NCBI RefSeq assembly: GCF_015694525.1
Contig: NZ_JADQDM010000019.1
Span: 1 to 64,000, forward strand
Source: Hymenobacter ruricola
Lineage (GTDB): Bacteria; Bacteroidota; Bacteroidia; Cytophagales; Hymenobacteraceae
Reading direction: 5' to 3'
Length of the DNA stretch: 64,000 bases
Position 1 is the first letter of the stretch; every line of letters starts with the position of its first letter. A program made the translations under genes and the position numbers. Under the pieces are notes generated by a model that searched no databases, was not told the origin of the DNA, and worked only from the letters and a program-made list of their open reading frames with translations. Below, piece by piece: positions 1 through 7,590 of this stretch.

Positions 1-68
1 TTACCTCGCCCCCAACCACTTCGAATCCCAACTCAAAACCACGTACCAGTTCTGTCCGGCTTAGCTAG

Positions 69-1701
69 ACCACCTCACAACCATATACCTCTTGCCTCGT
101 AGCCTTGCTGGCATTATCCACTGCCCAGGCCCAGACGGGCAGCGTCGGCATTGGCACTATTGCCCCCGACGGCTCGGCGGCCCTCGACGTGCGCAGCACC
201 GACAAGGGCCTGCTGATTCCGCGCGTGGCGCTGGCCTCGCTCACCGACGCCACTACCGTGGCCAGCCCGGCGCCGAGCCTGCTCGTTTGCAATACCACCG
301 CGGCGCTGGGCGTGGGCTACTACTACAATGCGGGCACGGCCCGCGTGCCGCAGTGGCAGCGCCTGGCCACGCAGGCCAGCCTCGATGCCACCAACGCCAC
401 GGTCGCGGACCTGGGCACCACCAGCTGGCGCACCACCGGCAACGCCCTCACGGCCACGAGCCGGTTGGGCACCACCACCAACCAGTCGGTGGACCTGCTC
501 ACCAACAACGCCGTGCGTGGGCGCATGAGCAACTCCGGCGAGTTTTTTTGGGGTGCCACCAGCACCGCTCAAAGCGGCGACCTGATGAACGCCGTCAGCA
601 ACAGCTCTTTTCCTTTTGCCCTGAACGGGTACAGCAGCAATAACGGCAGCGGCGTATACGGAGCTATCCAGGGAACCAACACCACCACGTATGCCGCGGT
701 GCAGGGCGAAAACAACTCCAACTCCGGCGGGGCCAATACAGCCGGCGTGCGGGGAGTTAACAGAAGCTATAACGCCGGCACCGGGTTTCGGGCCTTGCTG
801 GGCACCGGGCCGCGGGCGGGGGTGGTGGGGGCCATTGCCCAGCCCGGCGCCTATGCCTTCGGGGTACACGGCACATCTCCGAGCTACACCAAGCGCACAG
901 GGGCCGTGTTCGGCGACGACGGGGGCCTTTGCTACGGCGCGATGGCGTACTATTCCGCCGACAACCACGACTATTCCTTTTACGGGTTTGGCAACCCCGA
1001 CAACATCACCACCGGTTCGGGCACCGGCCTGCAGGCCGGCCCCGCCGCCCCGGTGGTCAACACCCACATCGGCCTGGGCATCGACGGCGGCGTGCTCGGC
1101 GGCTGGGTGCGCGGGCAGGCGTACGGCCTGCTGGCCCGGGGCGAGCGCTACAACCTGTACGTCGACGGGGCGGCCGTCACGAACCAGCCCCTGACCCAGC
1201 TCGTGGCCCGGGCCAGCGGCGAGCGCGTGGCCGCCTACGCCCCCGTCGCGCAGCTCGGCCCGGGGCCGGGCCGAGCTGCGCGACGGACAGGCAGTGGTGG
1301 CGCTTCCGGCGGGCTTTGGGGCGCTGCTGGCCAACCCCCAGGAAGCCACCATCACCGTGACGCCCACCGGCGACACCCGGGGCGTGTACGTGGCCGAAGT
1401 CACCGAAAGCGGTTTCGTGGTGCGCGAAAACCAGGGCGGCCGCAGCTAGGCCGCCTTGCACTGGACCGTGAGCGGCCTGCGCCGCGACGCCCCCGCCGGG
1501 AAGCTGGCGCCCGAACTGCTGGCCCCCGACTTCGACGCCCGGCAGCGGGCCCTGATGCACAGCGACGCTGCCCCTACCGAGTCAGACCGCCATTTCTGGT
1601 GGGATGGCCAGCAGGTGCGCTTCGACGCCCCACCCCCCAAGCCGCAACGCGCGGTGCCCACGCCCGGCCTGCGGGCGCAGGCAGCCGATGCCGCCCAGTA
1701 G
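69..1701 (+). pseudogene. Decayed secreted surface/fibre-type protein gene
   Basis: The reading frame opens right after a TAG at 66-68 and encodes the end of a signal peptide (ALLALSTAQAQ) followed by SVGIGT, SAALDVRS and GLLIPRV, motifs typical of the Bacteroidota cell-surface fibre proteins with repetitive Gly/Asn-rich bodies. There is no ATG anywhere upstream in the window and no plausible in-frame start before the signal peptide. Near 1252-1277 the coding frame jumps by one: after it, the typical C-terminus continues in the other frame (RAELRDGQAVVALPAGF, then YVAEVTESGFVVRENQGGRS). That frame is then cut by TAG at 1447-1449 and resumes to a TAG at 1699-1701. Three independent lesions make this a pseudogene. 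Family function is unknown to me; adhesion is a guess. Confidence 0.8.
1252..1277. repeat. Small GC palindrome at the frameshift site
   Basis: Twelve-base arms (AGCTCGGCCCGG and its complement) flank two G residues. It sits where the surface-protein pseudogene changes frame, so slippage at this hairpin may have caused the lesion; an assembly error in a GC hairpin is the alternative. Confidence 0.7.
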
Positions 1702-1706
1702 TAACG

Positions 1707-1755
1707 AAGCCCACGAAAAAGCCCTGGCAGTTGGCCGGGACTTTTTCGTGGGCTT
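1707..1755. terminator. Hairpin downstream of the surface-protein pseudogene
   Basis: Fifteen-base perfect arms (1707-1721 and 1741-1755) with flanking A and T tracts and a 19-base loop lie six bases after the final stop of the pseudogene. The A/T tracts inside the arms suit a bidirectional intrinsic terminator. Confidence 0.6.
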
Positions 1756-2071
1756 GCGTGCCATGAGGCCCCGCGCCGCCCTCATCCGAAACCGAGCCAT
1801 AACGCCAGCCCGTGATGAGCTGGCGGTAACCGTAATTATTAATGAGGCTTTTGTTCTATTCAACTGCTTCTCATCAATGGCTGGGAACGCCCCATGCCCG
1901 TAGGTACGTAGCCCAACCTCACCACAGTCTGCTACCCCTTACCCCGTGCTTCCTTCCGGTCAGCAAAGGTGGAGCGAACGAATGCCAAGCATCGTTTTTC
2001 TATTCCGCTCTTGCTGCAAAAAGGATGTAATCAATAAATACCCGCACTGAGTACAGAACCGGGGCAGTATG
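1756..2071. other. Intergenic stretch, no gene seen
   Basis: A short open frame (1842-2030, plus strand) has no recognisable motif, signal peptide or codon bias like its neighbours. I see no convincing gene or RNA here. Confidence 0.5.
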
Positions 2072-2106
2072 AAAAAGGCCTCTAGCATTGGTGCTAGAGG
2101 CCTTTT
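2072..2106 (-). terminator. Terminator of the tRNA-Asn gene
   Basis: A perfect hairpin (arms of about 15 bases, four-base loop) ends in a T run when read on the minus strand, directly after the 3' end of tRNA-Asn. Confidence 0.85.
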
Positions 2107-2108
2107 AG

Positions 2109-2182
2109 CGCTCCCTCCTGGGCTCGAACCAGGGACCCTCTGATTAACAGTCAGATGCTCTAACCGGCTGAGCTAAGGAAGC
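2109..2182 (-). tRNA. tRNA-Asn (GTT)
   Basis: On the minus strand a 74-base cloverleaf folds: acceptor GCTTCCT with AGGGAGC (one G-U pair), anticodon arm TCTGA-CTGTTAA-TCAGA giving anticodon GTT, and a T arm with GGTTCGAGCC. CCA is not encoded. It has its own promoter and terminator, so it looks monocistronic. Confidence 0.95.
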
Positions 2183-2222
2183 ATTTTCATGCCCGAAACC
2201 CGGTTGTGGTTGTTTCGGACTG

Positions 2223-2253
2223 CAAACTTACGACCTTCTCCAAATAAGCGCAA
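2223..2253 (-). promoter_or_regulatory. Bacteroidota-type promoter for tRNA-Asn
   Basis: Read on the minus strand: TTG, 20 bases, then TAAGTTTG, which matches the TAnnTTTG -7 consensus completely. The -7 box lies about 40 bases before the tRNA 5' end. Confidence 0.6.
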
Positions 2254-2293
2254 GTCTGACGAACATTTTTTTCAAGAAAATTGTGCAGCACCC

Positions 2294-2743
2294 TCAGTTG
2301 GTAATGCTTAGGAGGTTACCTTGGAGGTTGACATTGTACTGTTTAAGGGGGCGCGGACTGGGGCCGCCACTGACCTGCCCGCGCAAATCAAATTGCGAAT
2401 TGCAGCAGGAATCCCGCATAAATAAGCCCGAATTCCGGTCCAAGCTCACGATGGCGCAGGCATCGTAGGGCCGATAGGGGCAGTTGCGCTCGAAAGCCAG
2501 GTAGGTGCTGGCGTTCTGCCGCACCACAATTACCCCCTTGACGCCGCCGGTGCCGGCCGGGCCCTTCACCGGCAGGGTCACCGCGCCGTTGTCGAAGCGC
2601 AGCTTGACGTATTCTTGGCTGGTGAGGGCCAAGCTGAGGTTTACCGGCGCGTCGGGGATGAGCGGCTGCTCGTCGTTGCTGCTACCACAGGCAGCCACGA
2701 TAAACCCGAAACAAACAAACAGGGGCACGAATAAATGGCGCAT
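2294..2743 (-). CDS. Lipoprotein with degenerate Rieske-like fold
   Basis: A 149-residue protein. The start at 2743 gives a short signal peptide with lipobox (FIVAAC, then GSSNDE), so it should be lipid-anchored; longer upstream frames lack a signal. The C-terminal half reads AFERNCPYRP, DACAIVSLD, SCCNSQFDLRGQ and GPSPRPLKQY. This resembles the sequence order of Rieske [2Fe-2S] proteins (cluster loop 2, then a GPAxxPLxxY-like end), but the ligand histidines of CxH and CxxH are missing, so it probably does not bind a classical cluster. The role is unknown. It stands alone, downstream of ftsY on the same strand with a 129-base gap. Confidence 0.7.
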   Translation of the reverse strand: MRHLFVPLFVCFGFIVAACGSSNDEQPLIPDAPVNLSLALTSQEYVKLRFDNGAVTLPVKGPAGTGGVKGVIVVRQNASTYLAFERNCPYRPYDACAIVSLDRNSGLFMRDSCCNSQFDLRGQVSGGPSPRPLKQYNVNLQGNLLSITN

Positions 2744-2872
2744 GAAAGAAAAGGGAAATGAGTTCCTGAGTACCTCGCAGGCGTTGCAACAGCGGCTGGC
2801 CAAAGGTCTTGTCTGCTTAAGGCCTCTGCCGGCCTTTTTGGTTCGCCGGTCGTCAACGCTACGCGGCCAGGC

Positions 2873-3844
2873 TTATTTCTTGAACAACGAATTCACGAAC
2901 GTGTGGCGGTCAAATAGCTGCAAGTCCGTCATTTTCTCTCCTACCCCGATGTAGCGCACCGGAATGCTGAACTGGTCGGAAATACCAATAACAACGCCGC
3001 CACGGGCTGTGCCGTCGAGCTTGGTGATGGCCAGGGCCGTGACTTCGGTGGCCTTGGTGAATTCCTTGGCTTGCAGAAAGGCGTTCTGGCCCGTGCTGCC
3101 GTCGAGCACCAGCAGCACCTCGTGCGGCGCGTCAGGAATCATCTTCTGCATCACGCGCTTGATTTTGCTGAGCTCATTCATCAAATTCACCTTGTTGTGC
3201 AGGCGCCCGGCCGTGTCGATGATGACCACATCCGCGCCCATTTCCACGCCTTTTTTCACGGCGTCGAAGGCCACGGAGGCGGGGTCAGTGTTCATGCCGT
3301 GGCTCACCACGGGCACGCCCACGCGCTGGCCCCAGATGATGAGCTGGTCCACCGCCGCGGCGCGGAAAGTGTCAGCGGCGCCCAGCACCACCTTTTTGCC
3401 GGCAGAGTGGAAGCGGTGGGCCAGCTTGCCGATGGTCGTGGTTTTGCCCACCCCGTTCACGCCCACCACCATGATGACGTAGGGCTGGCCGGAGCTGCCC
3501 GCGCTGTCGAGCACGGCCATCGAGCCCGAGTTGTTGTCTTCGAGCAGCGCCGCAATTTCCTCGCGCAGGATGCGGTCCAGCTCCGAAGTGCTCACGTACT
3601 TGTCGCGGGCCACGCGGGCTTCAATGCGGTCAATGACCTTCACCGTAGTTTCGATGCCCACGTCGGCGTGCACGAGCAGGTTTTCCAAGTCGTCGAGCAC
3701 GGCTTCGTCCACGGTGCTTTTGCCCACCACGGCCTTGCTCAGCTGCTCAAAAAAGCTGGTTTTGGTTTTTTCCAACCCGGCATCAAGCGAGGCTTGCTGG
3801 GCGGGCGTTTCCTTGTCCTTTTTAAAAAAATCGAAGAGACCCAT
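2873..3844 (-). CDS. ftsY: Signal recognition particle receptor FtsY
   Basis: A 323-residue SRP-type GTPase that docks SRP-ribosome complexes at the inner membrane for co-translational insertion. The start at 3844 gives the family's MGLFDFFKK; an upstream in-frame start would add 16 unlikely residues. An N-domain helical bundle covers about 20-110. The G domain shows GVNGVGKT (128-135, P-loop), DTFRAAA (158-164), DTAGR (210-214), TKLDG (274-278) and the closing GVGEK-DL-F segment. The long acidic A domain of E. coli FtsY is absent, as usual in this phylum. It follows bL38 but a strong hairpin separates them. Confidence 0.97.
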   Translation of the reverse strand: MGLFDFFKKDKETPAQQASLDAGLEKTKTSFFEQLSKAVVGKSTVDEAVLDDLENLLVHADVGIETTVKVIDRIEARVARDKYVSTSELDRILREEIAALLEDNNSGSMAVLDSAGSSGQPYVIMVVGVNGVGKTTTIGKLAHRFHSAGKKVVLGAADTFRAAAVDQLIIWGQRVGVPVVSHGMNTDPASVAFDAVKKGVEMGADVVIIDTAGRLHNKVNLMNELSKIKRVMQKMIPDAPHEVLLVLDGSTGQNAFLQAKEFTKATEVTALAITKLDGTARGGVVIGISDQFSIPVRYIGVGEKMTDLQLFDRHTFVNSLFKK

Positions 3845-3880
3845 GGGGAGAGAATAGTGGGGAATGGTACCCCTACACGC

Positions 3881-3908
3881 AAAAAGTCCCACGAAGGTGG
3901 GACTTTTT
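3881..3908. terminator. Hairpin between bL38 and ftsY
   Basis: A perfect 12-base stem (AAAAAGTCCCAC) with a GAAG loop and T runs on both strands. On the minus strand it would end the rpmG-bL38 transcript or act as an attenuator limiting read-through into ftsY. A second small hairpin (ATTGCC-GAAG-GGCAAT, near 3919-3936) precedes it. Confidence 0.75.
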
Positions 3909-3939
3909 AACTTCTTGCATTGCCGAAGGCGGCAATCAA

Positions 3940-4104
3940 TTACTTGTTGCCGGTGGCGAGGTATTCCTGCACTTTGTCGAGGAGCACCATTTCTTCTTTG
4001 AAGGTGTAGGCGCCCGTTTTCTCCGATTTCACGGCACGAATCACCTTAGCCCAGTTCTTGGCGTTCTCTGTGGTTTTCAGAGTTGCTACTACTTTCTTAG
4101 CCAT
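3940..4104 (-). CDS. DUF4295 small ribosomal protein (bL38-type)
   Basis: A basic 54-residue protein starting MAKKVVATLKTTENAKNWAK and containing KTGAYTFKEEMV near its middle, the DUF4295 signature. Members of this family are restricted to Bacteroidota, and I recall that ribosome structures from this phylum place it in the large subunit under the name bL38. It starts eight bases after the stop of rpmG, in the conserved order rpmG, DUF4295, ftsY, so it is surely co-transcribed with rpmG. The frame is too short for most ORF length cut-offs. Confidence 0.93.
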   Translation of the reverse strand: MAKKVVATLKTTENAKNWAKVIRAVKSEKTGAYTFKEEMVLLDKVQEYLATGNK

Positions 4105-4112
4105 TGTTCAGG

Positions 4113-4295
4113 TTATTTAATTTCCTTGTGAACGGTCATTTTCTTGAGGATGGGGTTGAATTTCTTCAACTCGATGCGCTCAGGGGTGTTCTTGCGGTTC
4201 TTGGTGGTGATGTAGCGCGAGGTGCCCGGCATCCCCGAGTTTTTATGCTCGGTGCATTCCATGATAACCTGCACCCGGTTTCCTTTCTTGGCCAT
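4113..4295 (-). CDS. rpmG: 50S ribosomal protein L33 (bL33)
   Basis: A 60-residue basic protein beginning MAKKGNRVQVIMECTEHK and with TSRYITTKNRKNTPERIELKK later, matching bL33. It sits near the E site of the large subunit. The zinc-binding CxxC pairs of C+ paralogues are absent (only one Cys), so this is a zinc-independent form. It leads a short operon with the bL38 gene eight bases downstream, from a strong promoter just upstream. In many Bacteroidota rpmB lies immediately upstream; here a peptidase gene intervenes. Confidence 0.97.
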   Translation of the reverse strand: MAKKGNRVQVIMECTEHKNSGMPGTSRYITTKNRKNTPERIELKKFNPILKKMTVHKEIK

Positions 4296-4330
4296 CTCGA
4301 CGGGGGTGTATGTTTTTAATTTTAGGACTG

Positions 4331-4361
4331 CAAAGGTACGGGTCTTTTTGGAAAACGCAAA
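4331..4361 (-). promoter_or_regulatory. Promoter of rpmG-bL38
   Basis: On the minus strand: TTTG, 19 bases, TACCTTTG. Both boxes match the Bacteroidota consensus fully, with the -7 box 36 bases before the rpmG start codon. This is the best promoter I found in the window. Confidence 0.75.
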
Positions 4362-4427
4362 GGGTTGCCGCGCAACTTTCAGTCGGAGAAGCAGAACGGC
4401 GGCGGATTGACGCCGTTGAGAATAGGA

Positions 4428-4525
4428 GGAACGTCATGCCGAGCGCCAGCGAAGCACCTTTACTGCAAGAGTAACTGAATACTCTCACGGTAAAGGTGCT
4501 TCGCTGGCGCTCGGCATGACGTTCC
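4428..4525. repeat. Family 1 palindromic element, copy 1
   Basis: Perfect 36-base arms (4428-4463 and 4490-4525) starting GGAACGTCATGCCGAGC, with a 26-base loop. It lies between the rpmG promoter region and the 3' end of the Xaa-Pro aminopeptidase gene, 23 bases from that stop codon. Same subfamily as 17997-18085. Confidence 0.95.
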
Positions 4526-4548
4526 ACGAATACCCTTCATTGAAGCTA

Positions 4549-6249
4549 TTACTTCAGGTCTGGCAGCTTAAAGCCTTCCAGCGCGCTGGGCTCGGCCATC
4601 AGCTTCTCGATGTCGGCCACGGTGCGGGGCGCTTCGGCCGATAAGTTCTCGTAGCCCGTGGCCGTTATCAGGGCGTCGTCCTCGATGCGCACGCCGATGT
4701 TCCACCACTTGGGGTCGCAGGGCGAGCCGGCGGGGATGTAGATGCCGGGCTCCACGGTGATGACGTTGCCGGCGGCCAGCGGGCCATAATTGCCCCGGTC
4801 GTGCACGTCGAGGCCCAGGTAGTGGCTGGCGCCGTGCGGGTAATACTGCCGGAATTCTTCCTTCTTTTTGATGATGCCCAACTTCAGCAGGCCGGCGGCC
4901 ACCACGTCCTGGGTGGCTTTGTTGGGGGCGTTGAAGTCGGCACCGGGCTTGCAGGCGGCAAAGCCGGCTTCCTGGGCGGCCAGCACCAGCTCGTAAATCT
5001 GGCGCTGGGCCGGGCTGAACTGGCCGGACGGCGGCGCGGTGCGCGTCACGTCGGCGGAATAGCCGTGGTATTCGGCGCCGCAGTCCATGAGCACGAGGTC
5101 GTTGTCGAGGCGCTGGCGGTCGTTGGTTTCGTAGTGCAGGATGCAGCCGTTGGCCCCGCCGCCCACGATGCTGGGGTAGCCCTGAAACTCGGCGCCGTAG
5201 CGGCGGTACACGTATTCGTGCAGGCCCTGCACTTCCATTTCGCCCATGTCGGAGCGCAGCAGCTTCATCACCTCGCGCTGGCCTTGGGCGCTGATACGGA
5301 TAGCGCGGCGCAGCAGCGCCAATTCTTCCGGCGTCTTGACGGCCCGCAGCTCGTCGAGCTTCTCGCTCAGCGTGGCGTCGTCGAGGCGGCCGGGCGGGTG
5401 GGCCTCGATGGCCTTTTTGCGGGCGGCGTCGGTGGTGGCCGCCAGGAAATCCTTAATCAACGGCGAAGCGGCGATTTCCGGGGTTTCCTTTATGGCCTGG
5501 TTGATGAAGCCGGCGGCGCCGGGCCGCAGGCCGTAGCGCCGGGTCATGTTCTCCGCGTCCGAAACCGCCGCATTGTAGCCGGTGGTGAGGCCGGCCTGCT
5601 GGCGGAAGGTGGCCACGAGGTTGTGCAGGTCGGCGGGGTTGCGGCTGTCGTCGCGGGTGTCGGTGGGCAGGTTGTCGAACAAAACTTTGTCGAAATCGGC
5701 CCACGAAATGCCAGCGGCGGCAAAATCCTTGTTGTCGGCTGTGAACTGCAGGCCCAGCTGGTTTTTGGCCCCGGCCGCGCCCAGCCGCCGGCCCGTCCAG
5801 GACTCGCGGGCGGGGTTGCGGGGTTGGGTAAACAGCGCCTCGGTCACGCCCGGCTGCCCGCCCACGGTGCGCGGCTCCTTGAAGAGCAGCAGCACGGCAT
5901 CGGGCTCCTCGTAGCCCGTGAGGTAGTGAAAATCGGGGTTTTGGTGGTAGACGTAGTCCACGTCGTTGGCCCGGTTGCGGACGGGCGCGGCAAACAGCAC
6001 GGCCACGCCTCGCGCCGGCAATTGTGCCCTTAGCAACTCGCGCCGCTGTTTGTGGAAGGCGGGCGACAGAAAATCGGTGGGCCGGGCGGGCGGCGCAGCG
6101 GCCGTAATGGGCTCGGGCACCGAAGCGGGCTGCTGAGCCACGGCCGGGAAGCCGGCCAGCCCCAGCATGCCCAGGGCCAGCAGCGAAGTAGCCCGCCGCA
6201 ACCGCAGCGGCGAAAGGGGGTTCGTGTTGAATTGGGGCCGCATATTCAT
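4549..6249 (-). CDS. pepP: Xaa-Pro aminopeptidase, secreted, M24B
   Basis: A 566-residue protein that removes N-terminal residues preceding proline. From the start MNMRPQ (6249; 6243 is equally possible) a signal peptide is evident: an Arg-rich stretch, SLLALGMLGLAGF, then AVAQQ, so it is exported to the periplasm or beyond. The aminopeptidase P N-domain follows (VLFAAPVRNRANDVDYVYHQ, FHYLTGY). The pita-bread catalytic domain carries the five dinuclear-metal ligands in context: MDCGAEY, YSADVTRT, HYLGLDVHD, VEPGIYIP and RIEDD. It splits the usual rpmB-rpmG pairing and is flanked on its 3' side by a palindromic element and on its 5' side by a hairpin, so it is probably transcribed alone. Confidence 0.93.
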   Translation of the reverse strand: MNMRPQFNTNPLSPLRLRRATSLLALGMLGLAGFPAVAQQPASVPEPITAAAPPARPTDFLSPAFHKQRRELLRAQLPARGVAVLFAAPVRNRANDVDYVYHQNPDFHYLTGYEEPDAVLLLFKEPRTVGGQPGVTEALFTQPRNPARESWTGRRLGAAGAKNQLGLQFTADNKDFAAAGISWADFDKVLFDNLPTDTRDDSRNPADLHNLVATFRQQAGLTTGYNAAVSDAENMTRRYGLRPGAAGFINQAIKETPEIAASPLIKDFLAATTDAARKKAIEAHPPGRLDDATLSEKLDELRAVKTPEELALLRRAIRISAQGQREVMKLLRSDMGEMEVQGLHEYVYRRYGAEFQGYPSIVGGGANGCILHYETNDRQRLDNDLVLMDCGAEYHGYSADVTRTAPPSGQFSPAQRQIYELVLAAQEAGFAACKPGADFNAPNKATQDVVAAGLLKLGIIKKKEEFRQYYPHGASHYLGLDVHDRGNYGPLAAGNVITVEPGIYIPAGSPCDPKWWNIGVRIEDDALITATGYENLSAEAPRTVADIEKLMAEPSALEGFKLPDLK

Positions 6250-6298
6250 CGAGAGATAAAGAAGACCAAACCGAAATGCAAGGTAGCCGCCAATAGAC

Positions 6299-6350
6299 AA
6301 AGCCAGCGCCGATACAGTTGCCTGAGGGCAAGCGTACCGGCGCTGGCTTT
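6299..6350. terminator. Hairpin between rpmB and the aminopeptidase gene
   Basis: Thirteen-base arms (AAAGCCAGCGCCG and its complement, 6299-6311 and 6338-6350) with a 26-base loop. It lies 78 bases past the rpmB stop and 50 before the aminopeptidase start, so it probably ends the rpmB transcript; the T tract is short. Confidence 0.5.
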
Positions 6351-6428
6351 TAGAATGAGCAACCAGGAATAAACCCGTAGCAAAGCGACTCTCGCCTTCC
6401 CTGCCACTGGTTATTCAGTGCTAAAAAT

Positions 6429-6668
6429 CTAGTAGACGATGAAGCCCTGCTCCTTGGCCTTCTTCAAGGTGGCCATGATGCCGTTCTTGTTGATGGTGCG
6501 GATGGTGGAGGTAGCCACTTTCAGCGTAACCCAGGCGTCTTGCTCGGGCACGTAGAAGCGCTTTTTCTGCAGGTTCGGATAGAACTTGCGCTTGGTCTTG
6601 TTGTTAGCGTGCGAAACGTTGTTGCCAACGCGGGTACGCTTGCCGGTCAAATCACAAACACGGGCCAT
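6429..6668 (-). CDS. rpmB: 50S ribosomal protein L28 (bL28)
   Basis: A 79-residue basic protein starting MARVCDLTGKRTRVGNNVSH, with NKTKRKFYPNLQKKRFYVP and VATSTIRTINKNGI, matching bL28 of the large subunit. It is full length for the family. Its usual partner rpmG is 2.1 kb downstream, beyond the aminopeptidase gene, and each has its own candidate promoter. Confidence 0.97.
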   Translation of the reverse strand: MARVCDLTGKRTRVGNNVSHANNKTKRKFYPNLQKKRFYVPEQDAWVTLKVATSTIRTINKNGIMATLKKAKEQGFIVY

Positions 6669-6711
6669 GATATCGGAGGGTTAATTAGTTACAAAGCAGG
6701 GAAACGGGCCG

Positions 6712-6742
6712 CAAATATCGGCAAAAGTCTGGCATTCACCAA
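6712..6742 (-). promoter_or_regulatory. Candidate promoter of rpmB
   Basis: On the minus strand: TTG, 20 bases, GATATTTG (seven of eight positions of TAnnTTTG), 44 bases before the rpmB start codon. Confidence 0.45.
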
Positions 6743-6753
6743 GCGCCCCGCCC

Positions 6754-6936
6754 TTATTTCTGGTCGGATGCGCCCTGAGCGCCTGCTTTGGGCCGAAATT
6801 TCCACGGGCAATGGCGGCAGCCGCTGCCGCAACAGCTGCCCCGGCGGAGGTGGTACTGCTCCGTGAACACGAGGTAGCCTTCAGGTGTGTAGTAAAAATC
6901 GCCGGGCTGAAGCGGCTGGGGTGTGGGCGCGGGCAT
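6754..6936 (-). CDS. DUF5522 family small protein
   Basis: A 60-residue protein. Its core, PGDFYYTPEGYLVFTEQYHL followed by RRGSCCGSGCRHCPW, is the DUF5522 signature: a short aromatic segment and a cysteine cluster (CCxxxCxxC), which suggests metal binding, although no function is known to me. The start at 6936 gives MPAPTPQPLQPGD and fits the family's length. It is on the same strand as rpmB, 85 bases upstream of it, and may share its transcription. A perfect TAnnTTTG box (minus strand, 6945-6952) lies just eight bases before the start, without a matching -33 box. Confidence 0.85.
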   Translation of the reverse strand: MPAPTPQPLQPGDFYYTPEGYLVFTEQYHLRRGSCCGSGCRHCPWKFRPKAGAQGASDQK

Positions 6937-7016
6937 GAGTGCATCAAAGTTACGCCCGGGGCCGTTGGAAGAATTTTGGGTGGTATCTTGCTGTGGCTAA
7001 CATTCTATTATTTCCT

Positions 7017-7526
7017 ATGAAAACACCTTTTCGCCGGGCCCTGCTCGTGGCCATAGTGGCGGGCGTAGGCCGGGGAGGCCTGCTGCTCGCGCAAGGCACT
7101 ACGCCCGTGGTGCTGACGGACGCCACGACCCCCGCGGGCCTTCGCCCAGCTTTATCCCGCAACGAAACCGCTCTGGCCGACCCCATGCGGGAAGCCCTGC
7201 GCACGCTGCCCCAGGCCAAAAAGCGGTTTCTGGCGGGCCTGCCCACCGGCGACCAGTTCCTGCTGTCGGTGCGCGTGCTGGCGACGGACACCAGTTTCCG
7301 GCAGGCTTCGGCGCGGGTGCTGGGCTGGCACGGCAACACCGTGCAGGCCCTGCTGCTGCCCGACGCGGCCAGCTCGACCGCGCCGGTGGAACCGGTGCCG
7401 GTGAGCTTCCCCGAAACCGCCGTGGTGGACTGGACGCTGCTGCGGGCCAACGGCCGCGAGGAAGGCAACTATGTGGGCCGCTACATCGATACCTCGCGCC
7501 AGCTGGAGAACATGCCGTTTCGTTAA
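7017..7526 (+). CDS. Secreted DUF2314-like protein
   Basis: A 169-residue protein with an N-terminal signal (MKTPFRRALLVAIVAGVG to LLLAQG). The mature part reads PMREALRTLPQAKKRFLAGL, then QFLLSVRVLATD, and ends with VVDWTLLRANGREEGNYVGR. This is the order of DUF2314: a helix with conserved Pro, a beta core, and a terminal DWxxxxxGxxxGNY motif. Function is unknown; DUF2314 proteins often sit beside toxins or ankyrin proteins, which is not the case here. The start at 7017 is the ATG that gives the signal peptide; an upstream frame start at 6939 would overlap the DUF5522 gene. It precedes rocD by 64 bases. Confidence 0.75.
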   Translation: MKTPFRRALLVAIVAGVGRGGLLLAQGTTPVVLTDATTPAGLRPALSRNETALADPMREALRTLPQAKKRFLAGLPTGDQFLLSVRVLATDTSFRQASARVLGWHGNTVQALLLPDAASSTAPVEPVPVSFPETAVVDWTLLRANGREEGNYVGRYIDTSRQLENMPFR

Positions 7527-7590
7527 GATTCGACCGGACGGGGCGAAAAAACGTACTTTCGCGGGCTCACCATTACTCCCACCCAACCCC

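Noticed and set aside
105..1766. 553-residue intact protein read from the TTG at 105
   Set aside because: The start lies inside the signal peptide and the last 170 codons are out of frame with the family's C-terminus.
1842..2030. 62-codon plus-strand frame downstream of the surface-protein pseudogene
   Set aside because: No domain, no promoter, and composition unlike coding regions nearby.
4801..6033. 410-codon plus-strand frame opposite the aminopeptidase
   Set aside because: Shadow frame with no recognisable domain; all metal-binding motifs are on the minus strand.
6939..7016. Upstream extension of the DUF2314 protein
   Set aside because: It would overlap the divergent DUF5522 start region and lacks a signal; the ATG at 7017 gives a proper signal peptide.
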